A stretch of 7,692 nt of DNA from an uncultured Armatimonadota bacterium. Lineage in GTDB: Bacteria; Armatimonadota; Fimbriimonadia; Fimbriimonadales; Fimbriimonadaceae. The DNA is taken from NCBI GenBank assembly GCA_946478935.1, contig CAMLEL010000108.1, positions 1 to 7,692 on the forward strand. The letters run 5' to 3'. The number at the start of each line of letters is the position of its first letter. Position 1 is the stretch's first letter. The notes below the pieces were generated by a model. That model ran no database searches. It was not told the origin of the DNA and worked only from the letters and a program-made list of their open reading frames with translations. Made by a program: the position numbers and the translations under genes. This document shows positions 1 to 6,964 of this stretch, one piece after another.

Positions 1-708
1 ATGCTTACGGTCGGCATTGGCTCAATGGAGATATCCCGGATGACCCGCAGCCCGTTGTCGGCGTACGCGATGCCCCTTATCCTGGCGGCCGTGGTCTTTG
101 GGGTGCAAGCGTTCTCTTTTGCACGGTTATCGACCGATTACACCTTGGTCGGTACAGCGCTATTCCTTCTGGCAATTGTTTCGATCGCGCTATCCAAGTT
201 CGAAACCAACCCCAACCTACCTCAAAGCGCACTTTACTCCGGCTGGGTCATCGGCCCCGCCGCTTGCCTGTTTGCGATCCATCAGTCTGCCGTTGGGTCT
301 GAGCTTTGGCGCTTTGATAACCCAATCCTTATGAGCCTGGTACCACTCTGGGCGGGAGATACAGCGGCGATATTCGTCGGGCGCCAATTGGGTCGCCGTC
401 CGCTTGCACCCACCATAAGCCCCAAAAAGACAGTGGAGGGCGCGATAGGCAACTTACTGGCATGCACGTTGGCCGCTTGGGGCCTTGGGGGGTTATTGGG
501 CATTCCTTTGCTGCAGTCGATTGCCTGTGGCCTTGCCGCCGGTATTCTCGGACAAGTTGGAGACCTCTTTGAGTCTTGGATCAAGCGCCGGACCGGCATC
601 AAGGACAGTGGGACACTCTTACCTGGTCACGGGGGCATCATGGACCGAATTGACAGCATTTTGTTCACCGCTCCCGCCGTCGCTCTCATCCTCGCCTTTT
701 GGCGGTAA
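1..708 (+). CDS. cdsA: Phosphatidate cytidylyltransferase (CDP-diglyceride synthase), possibly 5'-truncated
   Basis: Integral membrane enzyme that makes CDP-diacylglycerol from phosphatidic acid and CTP, the branch point for bacterial phospholipids. The C-terminal family signature is complete: S192, I194, K195-R196, K201-D202, G204, L207-P208, H210-G211-G212, D215-R216. Upstream lie WAGD with D120-T121 and the SPKKTVEG block (140-147), both typical of the family. About seven hydrophobic segments can be drawn, near residues 21-40, 48-65, 78-95, 108-126, 147-172, 174-190 and 218-234. The 235 residues are short compared with the usual 260-290, and the ATG lies on the first base of the window. 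The true start may therefore be upstream, with one or two N-terminal helices missing from view. It ends 9 bases before the ABC ATPase gene, which suggests cotranscription. The family call is secure; the start is not. Confidence 0.93.
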   Translation: MLTVGIGSMEISRMTRSPLSAYAMPLILAAVVFGVQAFSFARLSTDYTLVGTALFLLAIVSIALSKFETNPNLPQSALYSGWVIGPAACLFAIHQSAVGSELWRFDNPILMSLVPLWAGDTAAIFVGRQLGRRPLAPTISPKKTVEGAIGNLLACTLAAWGLGGLLGIPLLQSIACGLAAGILGQVGDLFESWIKRRTGIKDSGTLLPGHGGIMDRIDSILFTAPAVALILAFWR

Positions 709-717
709 AGTCCGGTC

Positions 718-1704
718 ATGCCTGCCATCCTCACCGAATCCCTCGGCAAGGTTTACATTTCTCATAAGAAGGAGCCTGGGGTTTGGGGCGGCATCAAAGG
801 CTTGTTTACGCGCGAAAAAGTAGAGGTTCAAGCCGTAAAGGACATCGACCTCAAAATCGAACAAGGTGAACTCGTCGGATTTCTAGGGCCAAACGGCGCC
901 GGGAAAACCACGACCTTGAAGATGCTCAGCGGCATCCTGTATCCCAGCTCTGGGAGCGCACAAGTACTTGGCCACACGCCACACCACCGAAGTCCCGAGA
1001 TGCTCCGACAGATCTCCCTCGTGATGGGTAACAAGATGCAGCTCTGGTGGGATCTGCCCGCTTGGGACAGCTTTATTGTTTTGCGGGAGCTGTACGAAGT
1101 CGACTCTGCCAAGTTCAAGCAGAGATCTGAGTTCTTGATTGAAACCCTGCAGCTAACTGACAAAATTCATACGCAGGTGCGCAAGCTCAGCTTGGGCGAG
1201 CGCATGAAATGCGAACTGGTCGCCGCTCTGCTCCATTCACCCCGAGTCGTCTTTTTGGATGAGCCGACCATCGGTTTGGATGTTGTGAGTCAAAAACGCA
1301 TCCGTGATTTCCTGAAGCAACTTCATGAGGAAGATGGCTGCACAATCATCCTTACCAGTCACTACATGCAAGATGTGCAGGAACTCTGCGAGCGAGTGGT
1401 GGTTATCGACCAGGGCTCGTTGATCTTCGATGGTTCTCTGGACGCCCTCGCAACAAGATTCTCAGACTCCAAGCGAATCCGCCTTCAATTCAAGCACCCG
1501 CTTGCATTGGACGACGTTGCGTCTTATGGACGAGTTGTATCGCACGAAGACGGAGGAACCGTGATCGAAGTCCCCCGCTCAGAAACGGCCGGTGTCGCAT
1601 CGGATATTCTCCTCAAACTCCCGGTCGAAGATGTTGCGATTGAAGAAGTGGAGTTTGACGAGGTCATTCGAGCACTCTTCAACCGCGAGTCGAATGTTTC
1701 TTGA
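718..1704 (+). CDS. ABC-2 type exporter, ATP-binding subunit (COG4586-like)
   Basis: Cytoplasmic ATPase subunit of an ABC-2 type export system. Walker A is GPNGAGKTT (57-65), the ABC signature is LSLGE (157-161), Walker B is VVFLDEPTIGLD (177-188), and the switch histidine is H215 in TSHYMQD. The stretch LWWDLP (109-114) after the Q-loop region, the RMK after the signature, and the N-terminal KKEPG segment are hallmarks of the COG4586 subfamily, which normally works with two six-helix permeases (COG4587 and COG3694). Some databases label these viologen-exporter-like; the substrate here is unknown. Residues from about 235 to 328 form a C-terminal accessory domain. The ATG lies 9 bases after the cdsA stop with no clear Shine-Dalgarno sequence, so reinitiation after cdsA is likely. 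No permease gene follows; valS begins 54 bases later. The subfamily call is strong, the substrate unassigned. Confidence 0.92.
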   Translation: MPAILTESLGKVYISHKKEPGVWGGIKGLFTREKVEVQAVKDIDLKIEQGELVGFLGPNGAGKTTTLKMLSGILYPSSGSAQVLGHTPHHRSPEMLRQISLVMGNKMQLWWDLPAWDSFIVLRELYEVDSAKFKQRSEFLIETLQLTDKIHTQVRKLSLGERMKCELVAALLHSPRVVFLDEPTIGLDVVSQKRIRDFLKQLHEEDGCTIILTSHYMQDVQELCERVVVIDQGSLIFDGSLDALATRFSDSKRIRLQFKHPLALDDVASYGRVVSHEDGGTVIEVPRSETAGVASDILLKLPVEDVAIEEVEFDEVIRALFNRESNVS

Positions 1705-1711
1705 GAAACAT
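1694..1711 (+). other. Perfect hairpin over the ABC ATPase stop codon
   Basis: ATGTTTC (1694-1700) and GAAACAT (1705-1711) are perfect inverted copies around a TTGA loop that contains the TGA stop (1702-1704). No T-run follows, so it is not a standard intrinsic terminator. It may stabilise the upstream message, mark a processing site, or be the upstream arm of a valS leader structure. A 7-bp palindrome of this kind can arise by chance in a window this size, so its function is uncertain. Confidence 0.45.
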
Positions 1712-1729
1712 CGGACGGTACACTCAACT

Positions 1730-1750
1730 CGCTTTCACGACAGGAAAGCG
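1730..1750 (+). promoter_or_regulatory. valS leader hairpin that masks the Shine-Dalgarno site, anticodon-loop-like
   Basis: CGCTTTC (1730-1736) pairs perfectly with GAAAGCG (1744-1750) around the 7-base loop ACGACAG (1737-1743). A T-G wobble (1729 with 1751) can add an eighth pair. The likely valS Shine-Dalgarno sequence AGGAAAG (1742-1748) lies half in the loop and half in the 3' arm, and the ATG follows at 1759, so folding would hide the ribosome binding site. Numbered as a tRNA anticodon loop (32-38), the loop has GAC at 34-36 and A at 37, matching the valine anticodon GAC; position 33 is C rather than the usual U. The structure and masking are seen in the sequence; control by ValRS or tRNA-Val is inference. 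Confidence 0.55.
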
Positions 1751-1758
1751 GTGACATC

Positions 1759-4365
1759 ATGCAAGATCAGGATTATCCAACGCGTTATGACGCATCCTTG
1801 ACCGAAGAGAAGTGGTATCAAGCCTGGGAAAATGCCGGGCTCTTTCAGCCAGATGAATCCACCGAGAAAGAATCGTTCGTCATTACGATTCCACCGCCAA
1901 ACATAACCGGTTCACTGCACATGGGGCATGCGTTGTGCTATTCCATCCAAGACCTTGTGGGCCGCTATCAGAGGCTTCGAGGCAAGAACGTGTTGGTGTT
2001 GCCGGGGCAGGATCACGCAGGCATTGCGACTCAAAGCGTCGTGATCAAGCAGCTTAAGAAGGAGGGCCGGAATCCACTTGACATGGGGCGTGACGCGTTT
2101 GTTGAGCGGGTCTGGGAATGGAGAAAAGAGAGTGGCGACACCATCATCAAGCAATTCCGAAGGCTTGGTCACGCCTTTGACTGGAGTCGTCTGAGATTCA
2201 CGCTTGACGACGATTATGCGCAAGCGGTTCTCAAAGTCTTCATCGATTGGTTCGATCGCGGTCTGATTTATCGAGGCTGGCGTGTGGTCAATTGGGATCC
2301 AGTTCTCAAAACCAGCGTGTCGGATATTGAAACTGAGCGTAAGCTGACCAAGGGCAAACTCTACTACATCCGGTACCCATTTACCGATGGGTCAGGGGAG
2401 ATCGTTATTGCCACCACTCGACCCGAAACGATGCTCGCCGACGTCGCCGTTGCTGTCCACCCGAGCGACGAACGTTACAAGGACAAGATTGGTAAAACCC
2501 TGACGCTTCCCTTGGTGGGCCGGGAGATTCCGATCATTTCCGACCTCTATCCGGACCCCGAGTTTGGAAGCGGCGCCGTCAAAATCACTCCGGCCCACGA
2601 CCCGAATGACTACGAAGTCGGCGTTCGGCACAAACTTGAAATGCCGGTGGTGCTGGATGAGTCAGCAAGAGTCAATGAGAATGGCGGCGCTTACGCTGGC
2701 TTGGATCGATATGAAGCACGGAAGCGCATCGTCGCAGACTTGGAGGAGCAAGGGCACCTGGTCGAGATCAAGGACCACGAAATCGCCCTGACCGTCAGTG
2801 AGCGCTCTGGAGAAGTGATCGAGCCGCTGCTGCGAGAAGAATGGTTTGCCCGTCAGACCGAACTCGCAAAGCCAGCCATCCATGCCGTCGAGCAAGGCAA
2901 TGTCGCATTTGTTCCCGAACGATACCGGCGTATCTTCCTTGACTGGATGGAGAATATTCGCGACTGGAACGTGAGCCGGCGGCTCTGGTGGGGACACCGC
3001 ATTCCCATTTACTATGCAGAAGATGGCTCGCCGGTCGCAGCCCTGACCTGGCAGGAGGCAGAGAAGAAGTCCGGTAAGAGGATCGTCAGCCAGGACGAAT
3101 ACGTCCTCGACACCTGGTTCAGCAGTGGCCTCTGGCCGTTTGCCACTCTTGGATGGCCAGAGCAATCCCGTGACTTGGAGCGCTTCTACCCGACAAATCT
3201 TCTGGTCACCGCGCAAGAGATTCTCTACCTATGGGTGGCCCGAATGATCATGATGGGCTTGGATCGGGCTGGCGATATCCCATTTCACCAGGTTTACATC
3301 TATGCGACCGTCCTAACTGAAGACGGCCGGAGGATGAGCAAGAGTCTCGGCACCGGGGTCGATCCCATGGACGTGATTGAGAAAGTGGGCGCCGATGCCC
3401 TTCGCTTTACGCTCCTGAGTCAAACCGGTTACAACCAGGACATCCGCTACAGCGAGCGTCGAACTGAGGATGCACGCAATTTCTGCAACAAGATCTGGAA
3501 CGCGGTGAGATTCGTGGTTATGAATGTCGATTCACCGCCATCCGCCCCGGACCACCTGGAAGAGGTCGACCGCTGGTTATTGGGACGGCTCCGAGCCACG
3601 GAGCAGACCGTACGTCAAGCCTACGATTCCTATGACAACCAAACGGCGGCACAGGCGCTGTATCGATTCTTCTGGTCTGAACTCTGCGACTGGTACATCG
3701 AAGTGTCGAAACCTCGACTCGGCGATCCGGACCAAAGGCAGGCCCCTCAGTGGGTGCTCCTCACCTGCATCGAGGCATTTCTGGTGATGATGCATCCGAT
3801 CATGCCCCATCTCACAGAAGAGGTCTATTCACGACTGCCTATCCATGGCAAGGCTCCATTTCTTATGCAAGCAGAATGGCCAAAGGTCGACGAGAAGTTT
3901 GAGGACCCGGCGGTGAATCAAAGAGTCGAGCAGGTGTTCGACCGAGTGCGAGCCCTGCGCGCGTTGAGAGCGGAACTTGGTTTGACCGCGATGAGGTCCA
4001 TCCCGGTCGCATACTTCGAAGGCGATCTCGAGGGTGGCGAATCGCTGCTGAAATCTCAAGCATGGGTCGAACGAATCGAGTCCGGTCGGCCAGAGGGAGA
4101 GAGGTACATTTCATCGACGGTTCATGGAGTTGACCTCCACCTCCCGATCGGCGACTTGGTCGATCCCCAAAAAGAGCTTTCACGGCTTGAACGGGAGTCG
4201 GCAAAGGCTACGGATGATCTCAAAAAGCTGGAGCAAAGATTGGCAAATCCAGAGTTCGTGCAACGCGCCAAACCCGAGGTCATCGAGCGCGACCGTGGCC
4301 TGGTGAACGAGCTTCAAGATCGATTGAGAAAGATTGAGGAAAGGCGCAGGCTGTTCGGCGGCTAA
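1759..4365 (+). CDS. valS: Valyl-tRNA synthetase
   Basis: Class I aminoacyl-tRNA synthetase that charges tRNA-Val with valine in the cytoplasm. The ATP-binding HIGH motif is HMGH (54-57) inside PPPNITGS, and the KMSKS loop is RMSKS (525-529), a conservative variant. The CP1 editing domain, which removes mischarged threonine, shows TTRPETMLAD (219-228) and GSGAVKITPAHDPND (270-284) with the conserved Asp at 281. RRLWWGH (407-413) and DTWFSSGLWPF (451-461) complete the catalytic core. The connecting segment between these two blocks has no cysteine pairs, so no zinc site is visible there. The anticodon-binding domain covers roughly 575-720, and a charged C-terminal coiled coil, typical of ValRS and used to hold the tRNA, spans about 803-866. 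At 868 residues it is near full length but at the short end for the family. AGGAAAG ends 10 bases before the ATG. It converges on the comEC hydrolase gene, sharing 4 bases. Confidence 0.98.
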   Translation: MQDQDYPTRYDASLTEEKWYQAWENAGLFQPDESTEKESFVITIPPPNITGSLHMGHALCYSIQDLVGRYQRLRGKNVLVLPGQDHAGIATQSVVIKQLKKEGRNPLDMGRDAFVERVWEWRKESGDTIIKQFRRLGHAFDWSRLRFTLDDDYAQAVLKVFIDWFDRGLIYRGWRVVNWDPVLKTSVSDIETERKLTKGKLYYIRYPFTDGSGEIVIATTRPETMLADVAVAVHPSDERYKDKIGKTLTLPLVGREIPIISDLYPDPEFGSGAVKITPAHDPNDYEVGVRHKLEMPVVLDESARVNENGGAYAGLDRYEARKRIVADLEEQGHLVEIKDHEIALTVSERSGEVIEPLLREEWFARQTELAKPAIHAVEQGNVAFVPERYRRIFLDWMENIRDWNVSRRLWWGHRIPIYYAEDGSPVAALTWQEAEKKSGKRIVSQDEYVLDTWFSSGLWPFATLGWPEQSRDLERFYPTNLLVTAQEILYLWVARMIMMGLDRAGDIPFHQVYIYATVLTEDGRRMSKSLGTGVDPMDVIEKVGADALRFTLLSQTGYNQDIRYSERRTEDARNFCNKIWNAVRFVVMNVDSPPSAPDHLEEVDRWLLGRLRATEQTVRQAYDSYDNQTAAQALYRFFWSELCDWYIEVSKPRLGDPDQRQAPQWVLLTCIEAFLVMMHPIMPHLTEEVYSRLPIHGKAPFLMQAEWPKVDEKFEDPAVNQRVEQVFDRVRALRALRAELGLTAMRSIPVAYFEGDLEGGESLLKSQAWVERIESGRPEGERYISSTVHGVDLHLPIGDLVDPQKELSRLERESAKATDDLKKLEQRLANPEFVQRAKPEVIERDRGLVNELQDRLRKIEERRRLFGG

Positions 4366-5207
4366 CGGATTCGTTCGAAACCGCCCTGCCCGACAATAAA
4401 CTGAATATCCCCCTCAACGTCGGTTCGGCAGATCACCACGGATGCCTGCTCAAACGTCGAAATCACGCTCGAGTGGGGATGCTCGAAGCGATTGTCTCGG
4501 CCGCAGCTGATCACCGCCCAAGTGGGAGCAATCGACTCGACAAATTGACGGGAGCTTGAAGTCCGGCTCCCGTGATGTCCAGCTTTCAACACCTGCCCTT
4601 TCCATTTAAGTTCGCGTTGCAACTCTTCTTCCGTCGCGATGTAGGCATCTCCCGTGAGGATCGCCGATGCCACCCCAGAGCGAATTCGGACGAACAAACT
4701 GCCTTCATTGTCGCTTTCACCCGGAATCAGTTTGGGAGCCGCGATTTCGATCTCGGATTGCTCAAACGTCAACTTCGACCTGGATCCCAGCCACACAACA
4801 TCGTCCACCGACAGTTTGGTGGCCCGAAGCCATGTCTTCATCGACTCCGAATCCCTGAATGCTGCCGAAGCCATCACCTTTGCCTCAGGATATCGTTCAA
4901 GTAGAGCAGGTAATCCGCCGATATGATCCGCATCGGGGTGGCTAATGAGAATGGCGGTCACGCGTTGGATACCCAACTTGCGAAGCTTGGGAATGACAAT
5001 TCGTTCACCAGCATCAAATCCTTCTCGCGTCTTCGGTCCCACATCGATCAGGATTGCCGCATCGCCATCCTGCCACAGGGCGCAGTCACCTTGACCGACG
5101 GCCAAGAAGGTAAGTCGAGAGCTCCGGTTTGCTCCATAAGTCGCGAACCACATTCCCGCTAGAGCAGCGGCCACCAATAAAGCAAGGAAGCTAAGCCGGG
5201 CGGACAC
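4362..5207 (-). CDS. comEC: ComEC/Rec2-type metallo-beta-lactamase fold hydrolase (separate C-terminal half of ComEC)
   Basis: Corresponds to the C-terminal domain of ComEC, a metal-dependent hydrolase fold thought to degrade the non-transforming strand during DNA uptake. Residues 5-24 form one hydrophobic segment, followed by the typical opening LTFLAVGQGDCAL (32-44) and ILIDVG (52-57). Metal-binding motifs are SHPDADH (89-95), LTGDA (184-188) and LKAGHHGSRTSS (207-218). AVISCGRDNRFEHP and the late RTDVEGD are also ComEC-like. All expected ligands appear intact. The likely start is GTG at 5207: a TGA lies in the same frame 9 bases upstream, so the gene cannot extend, and it overlaps the permease gene by 17 bases. 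Most bacteria have this domain fused to the permease; the two halves here total 739 residues, the normal ComEC length. With one transmembrane helix it would be membrane-anchored, with the hydrolase probably outside the cytoplasm. Confidence 0.92.
   Translation of the reverse strand: MSARLSFLALLVAAALAGMWFATYGANRSSRLTFLAVGQGDCALWQDGDAAILIDVGPKTREGFDAGERIVIPKLRKLGIQRVTAILISHPDADHIGGLPALLERYPEAKVMASAAFRDSESMKTWLRATKLSVDDVVWLGSRSKLTFEQSEIEIAAPKLIPGESDNEGSLFVRIRSGVASAILTGDAYIATEEELQRELKWKGQVLKAGHHGSRTSSSRQFVESIAPTWAVISCGRDNRFEHPHSSVISTFEQASVVICRTDVEGDIQFIVGQGGFERIR
4366..4383. other. Imperfect palindrome just after the valS stop
   Basis: CGG-A-TTC, loop GTTC, GAA-A-CCG forms a six-pair hairpin with one A/A mismatch, directly after the valS TAA and inside the 3' end of the oppositely transcribed hydrolase gene. 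No T-run follows on either strand. A competing GGCGG (4357-4361) with CCGCC (4381-4385) pairing is also possible. It could weakly act as a two-way transcript end between the convergent genes, but it also encodes ordinary residues (FERIR) of the hydrolase, so chance is a fair explanation. Confidence 0.25.
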
Positions 5208-6567
5208 GTTCTTTCACCACCATTCCGAAGGCAAGGTACACAGGGACGAGGAAGTAGGCGCTGAAGTATCCACCAGGAATACTTGCAATTATTAGGTTTC
5301 CAAATATACTGAGAACGGACTCAAGATACTGGATTAATGGCTCCAATAGCCCACTGGAGATCGCTTGAGCTGCGCTTGGAATCCATGCCGAAATGCACCA
5401 TGCGCCCATACCGGCAACGACCAGGAGCATCGCAATGGGAACGATCAGGAGATTGCTCGGTATTGCTACGAAAGAGACCGTACCAAAATAGTAAAGCAAC
5501 AATGGCAGAGTAGCCCAGTAAGCAATGTTGGTCGTCTTGAGGGCGTCAGTAGCCAATTTTTGGGCGAACTGCATCGCCGACTCCACCGGTCGATCATCAG
5601 TGCCACCCAGAAGGGCAAATGCTCCAACTGTGAGAAATGAAAATTGGAATCCCAGGTTATAGACACCATACGGATCCCAGGCCAGGTAGACGATCGCCGC
5701 AAGCGCAAGCGCGGAGAGCAGATCCGACTCGCGCATCCACATAAAGGCGGTTGATGCCACGACATACATCAGTACCGATCGAATAATCGCCGGCTGCAGT
5801 CCGGCAGCGCTTGCATAAGCCGCCAACAGCACAAAGAGAATCGCCAGGCGCAGCTTTCTCGGCAAAGGCGTCAATCCAAGCAGCAGATCGAGCGTCGCCG
5901 CAAGAATGAAAACATGGAGGCCAGAGGCGCTGATAATGTGGATCGTTCCAGTTCGACGCAGGTCTTTCTCGAACTCGTCCGAGAGACCCCCTTCGACATT
6001 AAAGCATAGGGCATCCAACACTGCCGCGCGTTCCTTTGGCATTACCGAATGGGAAAAGTCGACGAACGCTGCTCGAATCTGTGATGCCCACTGAAACCAG
6101 ATCGGTCCGGACTCAGCAACCCGAACCTCGATGGGCTGAAACCGACCGACGATGCCCTTTGCAAGAAGATAATCGTCCGTTCCATCGCGCAGTGGTTTTG
6201 CCAAACCGCGTACGAAGAGCCGATCACCATAAACCCTGGATGAGGACCTTGGTTCCCGTGCCGTCAATCGGTAATCGCCAACATCCAGCTCGTAAACGAT
6301 CTGTTCAGGATAGAGCCGCGGAACACTCGATACGCTTGCTTCCATTTCGAGGTACTGCGTCTTCTCAATTCCGCTCTTTGGAATCTGGGGCGCAAGGAAT
6401 ACGCCGATTCCGATGCCAAAAAGCAAGATCGCCGAGCGTCTCCAGCCGACGAGATAGGCTGGGATCGAAATCAGCAACAGGTTCCAGGAGTACTCTCGGA
6501 GTGTAATCCCCAGGATAAGGCCAATTGCCAAGATGAGGATGGGTCGATTACGAAGGGCGTCGCCCAC
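5191..6567 (-). CDS. comEC: ComEC/Rec2 competence permease (membrane half of ComEC)
   Basis: Inner-membrane channel subunit that brings single-stranded DNA into the cell during natural transformation. Two N-terminal helices (about 9-21 and 29-58) precede a soluble DUF4131-like beta-rich region (about 70-155). The Competence domain core follows, with GTIHIISASGLHVF (207-220), AGLQPAIIRSVLMYV (255-269), GFQFSFLTVGAFAL (306-319) and AIPSNLLIVPIAM (368-380), all close to family consensus. About eight further hydrophobic segments extend to residue 450. The protein stops at 458, exactly where the linker to the hydrolase domain is expected, and the hydrolase is a separate overlapping gene. The GTG start at 6567 is favoured by GAGGAA (6576-6581, read on the minus strand) 8 bases ahead and by the 20-base overlap with dciA. 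The N-terminal sequence after it is hydrophobic, as expected. Confidence 0.93.
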   Translation of the reverse strand: MGDALRNRPILILAIGLILGITLREYSWNLLLISIPAYLVGWRRSAILLFGIGIGVFLAPQIPKSGIEKTQYLEMEASVSSVPRLYPEQIVYELDVGDYRLTAREPRSSSRVYGDRLFVRGLAKPLRDGTDDYLLAKGIVGRFQPIEVRVAESGPIWFQWASQIRAAFVDFSHSVMPKERAAVLDALCFNVEGGLSDEFEKDLRRTGTIHIISASGLHVFILAATLDLLLGLTPLPRKLRLAILFVLLAAYASAAGLQPAIIRSVLMYVVASTAFMWMRESDLLSALALAAIVYLAWDPYGVYNLGFQFSFLTVGAFALLGGTDDRPVESAMQFAQKLATDALKTTNIAYWATLPLLLYYFGTVSFVAIPSNLLIVPIAMLLVVAGMGAWCISAWIPSAAQAISSGLLEPLIQYLESVLSIFGNLIIASIPGGYFSAYFLVPVYLAFGMVVKERVRPA

Positions 6568-6964
6568 CGGGCCAGTTCCTCAACCGTTCTTCGGCAATCT
6601 CCCTGATGGACAAGTGGGTTGGACGCTGTGGTGCGTCCTTATCCGGTTCTGGAGGCTCTTCCGCCTGCATCTCCGGAAGGCGTCGGACTCCAAAACGCAA
6701 CTGACGGAACAAGCTCGGATCGCCCGCTTTATCGCCAAGTTTCTCAAGAATCCTTTCAGATTGCATCCGCAATTCTTGGGCCCACGAAGACCCCTCGACG
6801 GCGATCCAAACCGTACCGCGATCATAGCGGTCAGGATACGAACGAGTCGCCATTTCTGGGCCGACGATCTCTGTCCAATCTCTGAGAATCCGCTGAGCCT
6901 GCGCTGCTCGAATCACCTCGTCCCGCCCCACGGCAGATTTCAGCATTTGTCCAACTTTTCTCAT
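6548..6964 (-). CDS. dciA: DciA-type helicase loader (DUF721)
   Basis: DUF721 family protein; members studied as DciA help load or position the replicative helicase DnaB. The family pattern is visible: W30 with EIVG (32-35), a basic and polar stretch RSYPDRYDRG (41-50), VWIAVEGSSWAQEL (52-65), then IL (72-73) and LRFGVRRL (89-96). Residues from about 97 to 115 form a Pro/Glu/Asp-rich linker, and the tail is short and basic, ending GGRRPS. At 138 residues it has typical length. Its ATG shares the ATGA sequence with the recF stop, a 4-base overlap that signals coupled translation, and recF-dciA adjacency is common in bacteria. The Shine-Dalgarno match ahead of the ATG is weak (AAGAAC), which fits coupling. 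The family call is firm; the helicase-loader role is from family knowledge. Confidence 0.9.
   Translation of the reverse strand: MRKVGQMLKSAVGRDEVIRAAQAQRILRDWTEIVGPEMATRSYPDRYDRGTVWIAVEGSSWAQELRMQSERILEKLGDKAGDPSLFRQLRFGVRRLPEMQAEEPPEPDKDAPQRPTHLSIREIAEERLRNWPGGRRPS
6576..6581 (-). promoter_or_regulatory. Ribosome binding site for the comEC permease
   Basis: GAGGAA on the minus strand, inside the dciA coding region, 8 bases before the GTG at 6567. It is a clear Shine-Dalgarno match and supports the rare-type start and coupled translation with dciA. Confidence 0.65.

Noticed and set aside
692..705. CGCC-TTTT-GGCG hairpin at the end of cdsA.
   Set aside because: Only four to five pairs, wholly coding, and no T-run after it; expected by chance.
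1712..1725. GGACGGTACAC resembles part of a T-box (tRNA-sensing) motif ahead of valS.
   Set aside because: The match to the T-box core is poor, the 54-base gap is far too short for a Stem I and antiterminator, and no terminator hairpin with T-run follows.
2674..2687. A 14-base sequence, AATGAGAATGGCGG, recurs at 4944-4957.
   Set aside because: Both copies lie inside well-supported genes in unrelated reading contexts; one such match is not surprising in a window of this size.
2662..3216. A 184-codon open frame antisense to valS.
   Set aside because: Shadow of the valS coding frame; the translation is rich in Pro, Gly and Asp without any recognisable domain, and valS itself is unambiguous.
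4362..5207. Reading the hydrolase as a generic metallo-hydrolase unrelated to competence.
   Set aside because: The VGQGD opening, SHPDADHIGG, GHHGSRTSS and late RTDVEGD blocks are specific to the ComEC C-terminal domain, and the gene overlaps the ComEC permease.
6036..6506. A 156-codon plus-strand open frame antisense to the comEC permease.
   Set aside because: Highly Arg/Ser/Pro-rich translation, typical of an antisense shadow; no start-site support.
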